This document shows, piece by piece, positions 15,501 through 19,639 of a stretch of DNA of 19,639 bases (position 1 is the first letter of the stretch; every line of letters starts with the position of its first letter). The stretch is from assembly GCA_900541555.1 (NCBI GenBank), contig UQKE01000045.1, positions 1 through 19,639 of the forward strand. The letters are read 5' to 3'. A program made the position numbers and the translations under genes. A model generated the notes under the pieces. It searched no databases, was not told where the DNA came from, and was given only the letters and a program-made list of their open reading frames with translations. Source of the stretch: an uncultured Porphyromonadaceae bacterium (GTDB lineage Bacteria > Bacteroidota > Bacteroidia > Bacteroidales > Muribaculaceae).

Positions 15501-15672
15501 AATATTACCCTATTTGAGATTCCGGACGACCTACTATCAAGTAATAAACAATAGCCCACACCTTTCTCTATGCAAACCATTTTGCAGAGTCGCATATACA
15601 CAAGATGTGAGCATTATTGCCTATTATCCCTGATAGTTGAAATTGTCCGGATTTCAAATAGAGGATAATATT
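15501..15672. repeat. ~172-bp imperfect inverted repeat in the giant gene's leader
   Basis: Two ~80-base arms are inverted copies of each other. Matching blocks are AATATTA with TAATATT at the ends, TATTTGAGATTCCGGAC (15511-15527) with GTCCGGATTTCAAATA (15645-15660), ACTATCA with TGATAGT, and CAATAG/TATGC blocks further in. The centre is TGCAAA CCAT TTTGCA (15571-15586). AATATT flanks both ends. It could be a MITE-like element or a long RNA hairpin. It encodes no protein and lies wholly inside the predicted 5' untranslated region. Confidence 0.75.
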
Positions 15673-15702
15673 TTAACGCTCTTTGTTGATAAATATTGAT
15701 GA

Positions 15703-15716
15703 CTTAGCTCTCTAAG
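15703..15716. promoter_or_regulatory. Small dyad at the predicted start site of the giant gene
   Basis: CTTAG (15703-15707) and CTAAG (15712-15716) flank CTCT. The dyad covers the expected transcription start just downstream of the -7 box at 15730-15723. It is an operator candidate on position alone. Confidence 0.3.
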
Positions 15717-15722
15717 CCATTG

Positions 15723-15754
15723 CAAATATAATTATTTTATTCGATTTTTTCAAA
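15723..15754 (-). promoter_or_regulatory. Bacteroidetes-type promoter of the giant T9SS gene
   Basis: On the minus strand TTTG (15754-15751), exactly 20 bp, then TATATTTG (15730-15723) gives a full -33/-7 match. The resulting transcript would carry an untranslated leader of nearly 290 bases before the ATG at 15431, containing the long inverted repeat. Confidence 0.75.
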
Positions 15755-15818
15755 AAAGATGATTTTTTTTGGGCAGTCGGATATAATTGTAGTTTCTTGG
15801 ATGGGCTTGGCAAAGGTT

Positions 15819-15962
15819 GGATGCGTTTCGGCAAAAGAAAAATGAATAAATTCTTTTTCTTCTGCGCTCGACTTTTGCATCTTTGGATAAGATAGGATGC
15901 GTCTCGGCAAAAGAAAAATGAATAAATTCTTTTTCTTCTGCGCTCGACTTTCACTATCTTTG
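15819..15962 (+). repeat. Tandem 76-bp repeats carrying a hairpin and the pnp promoter
   Basis: Unit 1 starts at 15819 and unit 2 at 15895. The first 58 bases match except for one T/C change. Each unit holds GGATGCGT, TCGGCAAAAG, an A/T hairpin (15835-15861 and 15911-15937; AAGAAAAA pairs with TTTTTCTT around GAATAAATTC, with one bulged T) and CTTCTGCGCTCGACTTT. Unit 2 ends in an exact TATCTTTG. Unit 1 has lost about three bases there and reads CATCTTTG. A shorter degenerate copy of the left edge (GGATGGGCTTGGCAAAGG) lies at 15799-15816. The rest of the 15432-15989 gap is the giant gene's leader and promoter. Confidence 0.9.
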
Positions 15963-15963
15963 T
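15935..15963 (+). promoter_or_regulatory. pnp promoter (29-base block shared with the acyltransferase gene)
   Basis: The block begins CTTCTGCGCTCGA and ends in CACTATCTTTGT. Its TATCTTTG (15955-15962) is an exact -7 element 27 bases before the pnp ATG. The same 29 positions recur on the minus strand at 19603-19575 with two changes. No classic TTG sits at -33; the upstream hairpin occupies that place. Confidence 0.75.
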
Positions 15964-15989
15964 GCGAATTTTAGAGATAAAGAAAATAT

Positions 15990-18239
15990 ATGAATCCTAT
16001 CAAGAAGACCATCACGCTTGCCGACGGACGTACGATTACGTTGGAAACAGGAAAGTTGGCAAAACAAGCGGATGGAGCAGTTGAGTTGCGAATGGGAAAT
16101 ACAATGCTCCTCGCAACTGTTGTTTCAGCGAAAGAAGCAGGAGAAGGCGTCGATTTTATGCCGCTCCAAGTAGAGTACAAAGAGAAGTTTTCCGCAGCGG
16201 GACGCTACCCGGGCGGCTTCTTGAAACGCGAAGGCCGTGCATCGGACTATGAAATCCTGACGGCACGTTTGGTAGACCGCGTACTTCGTCCGCTTTTCCC
16301 GGACAATTATCATGCAGATACGTTTGTGAATATTATCATGTTCTCGTCTGATGGCGTCGACATGCCCGATGCTTTGGCGGGGCTTGCCGCTTCGGCTGCC
16401 ATTGCTGTGTCCGATGTGCCTTTCCATGGCCCGATTTCGGAAGTGCGCGTGGCTCGCGTAGACGGCGAATTTGTGATTAACCCGACTTTCGAGCAAGTGG
16501 AACGTGCCGACATCGAATTGATGGTAGGTGCCACTTACGACAACATCATGATGGTGGAAGGTGAAATGAACGAAGTGTCGGAATCCGAACTTCTTGAAGC
16601 GTTGAAAGCTGCTCACGAAGTCATCAAGGCTCAATGCCTCGTTCAAATGGAATTGGCAAAGGAAGTGGGCGCCGTGAAGCGTGAATACTGCCACGAAGTG
16701 AACGATGAGGAGCTTCGCAAGGACGTTCGCGACAAATGCTACGACAAGGCTTATGCCGTTGCAAAAGCCGGTTGTGCCGACAAACAATGGCGCAATGAGT
16801 CGTTCAAGAAAATCGAAGAAGAATATTTGGAAACCATACCCGAGGAAGAACGTGAAGAAAAAGCGCCTATGGTGGCTCGTTATTACCACGATGTGGAAAA
16901 AGAGGCAATGCGCCGTTGCGTTCTTGACGAAGGTGTTCGCCTTGATGGCCGCAAACTCGATGAGATTCGTCCCATTTGGTGCGAACCGGATTATTTGCCG
17001 GGACCTCACGGTTCGGCTGTATTCACTCGCGGTGAAACGCAAGCGCTTGCCACTTGCACGCTTGGCACGAAACTCGATGAGAAAATTCTTGACGATGTGT
17101 TGGTGCAAGGAAAAGAACGTTTCTTGCTGCACTATAATTTCCCGCCGTTCTCAACCGGCGAAGCTAAGCCGCAACGCGGTGTGGGACGTCGCGAAATCGG
17201 ACATGGCAACTTGGCGCATCGCGCTTTGAAGCGGATGTTCCCCGACAATTTCCCGTATACTTGCCGTATCGTTTCCGACATCCTTGAATCGAACGGTTCG
17301 TCGTCGATGGCAACCGTGTGTGCCGGAACAATGGCATTGCTCGATGCCGGCGTGAAAATGAAAAAACCTGTGGCCGGCATTGCCATGGGATTGATTTCCG
17401 ATTCGGAAAGTCCGAAATATGCAGTGCTTTCCGATATCCTTGGCGATGAGGACCATCTCGGCGATATGGACTTCAAGGTGACAGGAACGGTCGATGGAAT
17501 CACGGCTACGCAAATGGATATCAAATGCGACGGTTTGTCGTATGAAATCCTTGCAAAGGCTTTGGATCAAGCTCGTCAAGGACGGTTGCACATTTTGAAT
17601 ATTATCAATCAGGCAATTCCTGCGCCGCGCGAAGACTACAAGCCGCATGTGCCGCGCATAGAGACGATGGTAATCCCGAAAGAGCTTATCGGAGCTGTGA
17701 TTGGCCCGGGCGGAAAGGTGATCCAAGGCATTCAAGAGGCTTCCGGCGCGATTATTGCAATTGACGAAGAAGGTGATCAAGGAATTGTCGAAGTGGCTGC
17801 TCCGGGACGCGACTCGATTCAAAAAGCATTGGACATGATCAATGCGATTGTGGCACAACCCGAAGAGGGCGAAGTTTATACCGGAAAAGTGGTCAGCATC
17901 ATGGAATTTGGCGCATTTGTGGAATTTATGCCGAACCGCGACGGATTGCTCCATATTTCGGAAATCGGATGGGAGCGTTTCGAAACGATGGAAGACACGG
18001 GTCTCCACGAGGGCGACGAAGTGACTGTGAAACTTGTTGAAATCGACAAGAAAACAGGCAAATATCGCTTGTCGATGCGCGCGCTTCAACCGAAGCCGGA
18101 AGGCTATGTAGAACCGGTTCGTCCTGCTCGTCCTCCGCGCCGTGATGGCGACAACAATCACAAGGGCCCGCGCCGCGATGGCGATCGCCGAGGCGGCGGA
18201 CGTGGACCGAAAGGCGGACGTGGCAACCGCAACAATTAA
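15990..18239 (+). CDS. pnp: Polyribonucleotide nucleotidyltransferase (PNPase)
   Basis: The 749-aa PNPase degrades RNA 3' to 5' by phosphorolysis and forms a ring trimer. It has a first RNase PH domain (residues ~5-145), a helical linker, and a second, active RNase PH domain (~320-550) with [33 protein letters not shown] and conserved acidic D502 and D510. A KH domain follows ([25 protein letters not shown] near 572), then an S1 domain (~625-700; [27 protein letters not shown]). The last ~40 residues are a basic RGG-type tail ([20 protein letters not shown], then glycine-rich), longer than in E. coli and possibly RNA-binding. It is transcribed from the repeat-borne promoter at 15935-15963 and ended by a strong terminator. 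rpsO is not adjacent. Confidence 0.98.
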   Translation: MNPIKKTITLADGRTITLETGKLAKQADGAVELRMGNTMLLATVVSAKEAGEGVDFMPLQVEYKEKFSAAGRYPGGFLKREGRASDYEILTARLVDRVLRPLFPDNYHADTFVNIIMFSSDGVDMPDALAGLAASAAIAVSDVPFHGPISEVRVARVDGEFVINPTFEQVERADIELMVGATYDNIMMVEGEMNEVSESELLEALKAAHEVIKAQCLVQMELAKEVGAVKREYCHEVNDEELRKDVRDKCYDKAYAVAKAGCADKQWRNESFKKIEEEYLETIPEEEREEKAPMVARYYHDVEKEAMRRCVLDEGVRLDGRKLDEIRPIWCEPDYLPGPHGSAVFTRGETQALATCTLGTKLDEKILDDVLVQGKERFLLHYNFPPFSTGEAKPQRGVGRREIGHGNLAHRALKRMFPDNFPYTCRIVSDILESNGSSSMATVCAGTMALLDAGVKMKKPVAGIAMGLISDSESPKYAVLSDILGDEDHLGDMDFKVTGTVDGITATQMDIKCDGLSYEILAKALDQARQGRLHILNIINQAIPAPREDYKPHVPRIETMVIPKELIGAVIGPGGKVIQGIQEASGAIIAIDEEGDQGIVEVAAPGRDSIQKALDMINAIVAQPEEGEVYTGKVVSIMEFGAFVEFMPNRDGLLHISEIGWERFETMEDTGLHEGDEVTVKLVEIDKKTGKYRLSMRALQPKPEGYVEPVRPARPPRRDGDNNHKGPRRDGDRRGGGRGPKGGRGNRNN

Positions 18240-18265
18240 GCGAACGTTTATATTCGGAATAAATG

Positions 18266-18304
18266 AAAATAGCCGAGTCGGGGTTTCCGATTCGGCTATT
18301 TTTT
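18266..18304 (+). terminator. Terminator of pnp
   Basis: AAAATAGCCGAGTCGG (18266-18281) pairs with CCGATTCGGCTATTTT (18287-18302) with one G-T wobble and a GGTTT loop, followed by more T. It begins 27 bases after the stop codon and the A/T flanks allow action in both directions. Confidence 0.93.
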
Positions 18305-18332
18305 GTTGAGTGAATTGAAAGATGTGCTGTCG

Positions 18333-18398
18333 AACCCCTCCGTTTTCTGCGAAAACACCTCCCCTATCCGCGCTTTGCACGGCAGAGGAGGACATTGC
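18333..18398 (+). repeat. Dispersed two-hairpin repeat, copy B
   Basis: It has the same layout as 4831-4902. AACCCCTCCG is followed at once by the hairpin GTTTTC (18342-18347) / GAAAAC (18351-18356). Next comes CACCTCCCCTAT, then a second hairpin closed by CCTCCCCT and AGAGGAGG (18384-18391), ending GGACATTGC. The first stem shares no sequence with copy A, yet pairing is kept. It sits between the pnp terminator and the convergent acyltransferase gene. Confidence 0.65.
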
Positions 18399-18420
18399 GT
18401 GTTTCCAATTTCACCGGCCT

Positions 18421-18448
18421 CTCAACCATAAACTCTCAACCCTAAACG
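18421..18448. repeat. Tandem 14-bp repeat
   Basis: CTCAACCATAAACT (18421-18434) is followed directly by CTCAACCCTAAACG (18435-18448), 12 of 14 identical. It lies between repeat copy B and the acyltransferase stop codon. No function is evident. Confidence 0.6.
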
Positions 18449-18479
18449 ATTTTTGCCTCGTTAAAAATTTGCTAAGCAG

Positions 18480-19553
18480 TTATTCTTTTGAAAATCTTCT
18501 ATTCAGTTTGTCGGCAATGGCATCGATGTGGCCGTTGATGCGCAGCAGGCGAAATAGCCGGTCGCGCATGGCATCGATAGCAATGCAGCATAAGAAGATG
18601 GTTGCCGTGGATGCGGCAAGCAGCGGCAGAAACAGCCACGAGTCGTAGAAGTCCTTGGCATGGATTGACTGCCATAGCAAGGGACGGATAAATTCATTGT
18701 CGTGCAGAAGGTATACGCCAAATGTGAACGGCGCGATGCGTGCCATGCTTCGCACGAATCGCGTGTCGGGCGATTTCCAGCGCGCAGCCCAAAGAAACAA
18801 GCAAAGAGCTGTGACAAACTCGATGCCGTTGTTGTCGTGGTAGTCGATCATGAACGGCGCGTCGTGAAGCGAGTAGAGCATGAATCTTTTTGCTTGAAAG
18901 AATATGGCCAAAACGATGGCAGAGAGAAAATAGTATTTTCCGAAATTGTTTTTGCCTGTGGCTTTGAAGTGCAATCGAATGTAACCCCCGACGTAGAATA
19001 GGAAAATGAACCAGAGCATGGAATTGTTTCCGCTCAGATGCTGCCCGAGCAAAATGTTGAAATTCAATACGAACAATATGGCGAGCAGCGTCAAGTATTG
19101 ATTGCGAGAAATATTGTGGGCCACGATTGAGAGGAATGGGGCAAGTGCGACGAGCGCCACATAGCGCGTGGCAAACCAATATTTGTCGAAAAAGAGCGGC
19201 AATGCGGCTTCTCCGAGCCGTTCCCATCCGATGTGCCTGCCGCTGAATAGCATGAAGGCAATGCAAATGACAACGGAATAGAAAAAGATAGGCATCCACG
19301 TTTTGGGTATTTTCCTCCACTTGGCTGCGGATGCGATTAGGAAATAGCCGGATATGAGGATGTAGCAATTTGTGGATATCTTGGATAGGCATCCGATTAG
19401 TTCGATTGAGCAAAGGTTGAACAGCGCGGGCGCGTTGTCGGCAATGCCGAGCGGCTTGTTGCCGATGCCATGGATTAGAAAATGCCATACGACAATGAGA
19501 AACATTGCCACGACGCGTAGGATTTCAAAACTTGGATTGCGTTTGTTTGCCAT
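18480..19553 (-). CDS. Acyltransferase-3 family membrane protein
   Basis: This 357-aa polytopic inner-membrane protein of the acyltransferase 3 family transfers acyl groups such as acetyl to sugars of surface polysaccharide, lipid A or peptidoglycan. The N-terminus RNPSFEILRVVAMFLIVVWH carries the family's conserved first-helix Arg and His. About ten hydrophobic segments follow, including YILISGYFLIASA, MPIFFYSVVICIAFMLF, SMLWFIFLFYVGGYI and APFTFGVYLLHD. The latter, near the C-terminus, matches the usual YLLH motif. An in-frame ATG 12 codons upstream (19589) lies upstream of the predicted -7 box, so the start at 19553 (MANKRNPSFE) is preferred. The acyl donor and acceptor cannot be told. No neighbouring glycan genes are visible, as the window ends here. 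Confidence 0.88.
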   Translation of the reverse strand: MANKRNPSFEILRVVAMFLIVVWHFLIHGIGNKPLGIADNAPALFNLCSIELIGCLSKISTNCYILISGYFLIASAAKWRKIPKTWMPIFFYSVVICIAFMLFSGRHIGWERLGEAALPLFFDKYWFATRYVALVALAPFLSIVAHNISRNQYLTLLAILFVLNFNILLGQHLSGNNSMLWFIFLFYVGGYIRLHFKATGKNNFGKYYFLSAIVLAIFFQAKRFMLYSLHDAPFMIDYHDNNGIEFVTALCLFLWAARWKSPDTRFVRSMARIAPFTFGVYLLHDNEFIRPLLWQSIHAKDFYDSWLFLPLLAASTATIFLCCIAIDAMRDRLFRLLRINGHIDAIADKLNRRFSKE

Positions 19554-19574
19554 ATCAATTACATGTTTCGGGGG

Positions 19575-19638
19575 ACAAAGATAGTGCAAATCGAGCGCAG
19601 AAGCGCCAAACTTGTTTGAGCGATTATGCCGAGATGCA
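19575..19638 (-). promoter_or_regulatory. Promoter module of the acyltransferase gene, with hairpin
   Basis: On the minus strand, TGCATCTCGGCATAA (19638-19624) is followed by a hairpin (19622-19604): CGC, bulged T, CAAAC, AA, GTTTG, GCG. The 29-base block CTTCTGCGCTCGA to TATCTTTGT (19603-19575) comes next, with an exact -7 element at 19583-19576. Order, spacing and the bulged T match the repeats before pnp, but the stem sequence is entirely different. The module reaches to the window edge, so its outer limit is unknown. Confidence 0.75.
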
Positions 19639-19639
19639 G

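Noticed and set aside
15501..15672. Complete insertion sequence
   Set aside because: There is no transposase frame within the palindrome; at most it is a MITE-like relic.
15712..15954. Minus-strand 80-codon frame over the tandem repeats
   Set aside because: The Lys/Phe/Ser-rich translation is simply the repeated hairpin sequence; the region is promoter.
15819..15962. CRISPR-like array
   Set aside because: There are only two direct units with no unique spacers, and each contains a promoter-like block.
17151..18395. Long minus-strand frame of 414 codons opposite pnp
   Set aside because: It is a shadow of a highly conserved gene, it runs over the terminator, and no recognisable protein motif is present.

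Overview
The window is mostly Bacteroidales (Bacteroidetes) chromosome. The -7 box TAnnTTTG sits upstream of most genes. Start codons are preceded by A/T-rich leaders rather than Shine-Dalgarno sites. There are short lipoproteins with SC/GC lipoboxes, a WG-repeat protein, and a giant secreted protein with a type IX secretion (T9SS) sorting tail. The first ~940 bases look foreign: a Firmicutes-type GC-rich stem terminator, a TetR regulator behind a GGGAGGGG Shine-Dalgarno site, and an S-layer homology (SLH) tail. The change falls inside a half-destroyed hairpin near 941. The simplest reading is a chimeric contig end, with recombination or transfer as the alternative.

Layout. 1-940: foreign segment (terminator, TetR-SLH hybrid ORF). 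958-1915: YiiX-like papain-fold hydrolase lacking its natural 5' end, then a DUF4878-type lipoprotein. 2043-4691: secreted WG-repeat protein. 4692-5044: terminator, two-hairpin dispersed repeat, and a promoter whose spacer is a G8 tract. 5045-5778: small DUF4190-like membrane protein and an acidic lipoprotein (operon). 5908-6441: DUF2148 ferredoxin-like protein, convergent with and overlapping a Fur-family regulator (6414-6860, minus), which lies downstream of a P1B metal-exporting ATPase (6922-8859, minus). 8950-9465: Vsr endonuclease (minus). 9555-9641: tRNA-Ser(CGA). 9750-15431: ~1,893-aa T9SS cargo protein (minus) with a long leader holding a ~170-bp imperfect palindrome. 15819-15962: tandem 76-bp repeats ending in the pnp promoter. 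15990-18239: pnp. 18266-18479: terminator, second copy of the two-hairpin repeat, short tandem repeat. 18480-19553: acyltransferase-3 membrane protein (minus).

Functional links. The ATPase and Fur regulator form a plausible metal-efflux and sensing pair. The lipoproteins, WG protein, giant T9SS protein and acyltransferase are all envelope or surface functions. The most novel signals are non-coding. One is a promoter module shared by pnp and the acyltransferase gene: conserved flanks enclose a hairpin whose sequence differs completely while its shape, including a bulged T, is kept. Another is a dispersed two-hairpin repeat with the same design of conserved flanks and exchanged stem. The others are the long palindrome in the giant gene's leader and the poly-G promoter spacer. 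No complete transposase, prophage, CRISPR array or rRNA is visible.
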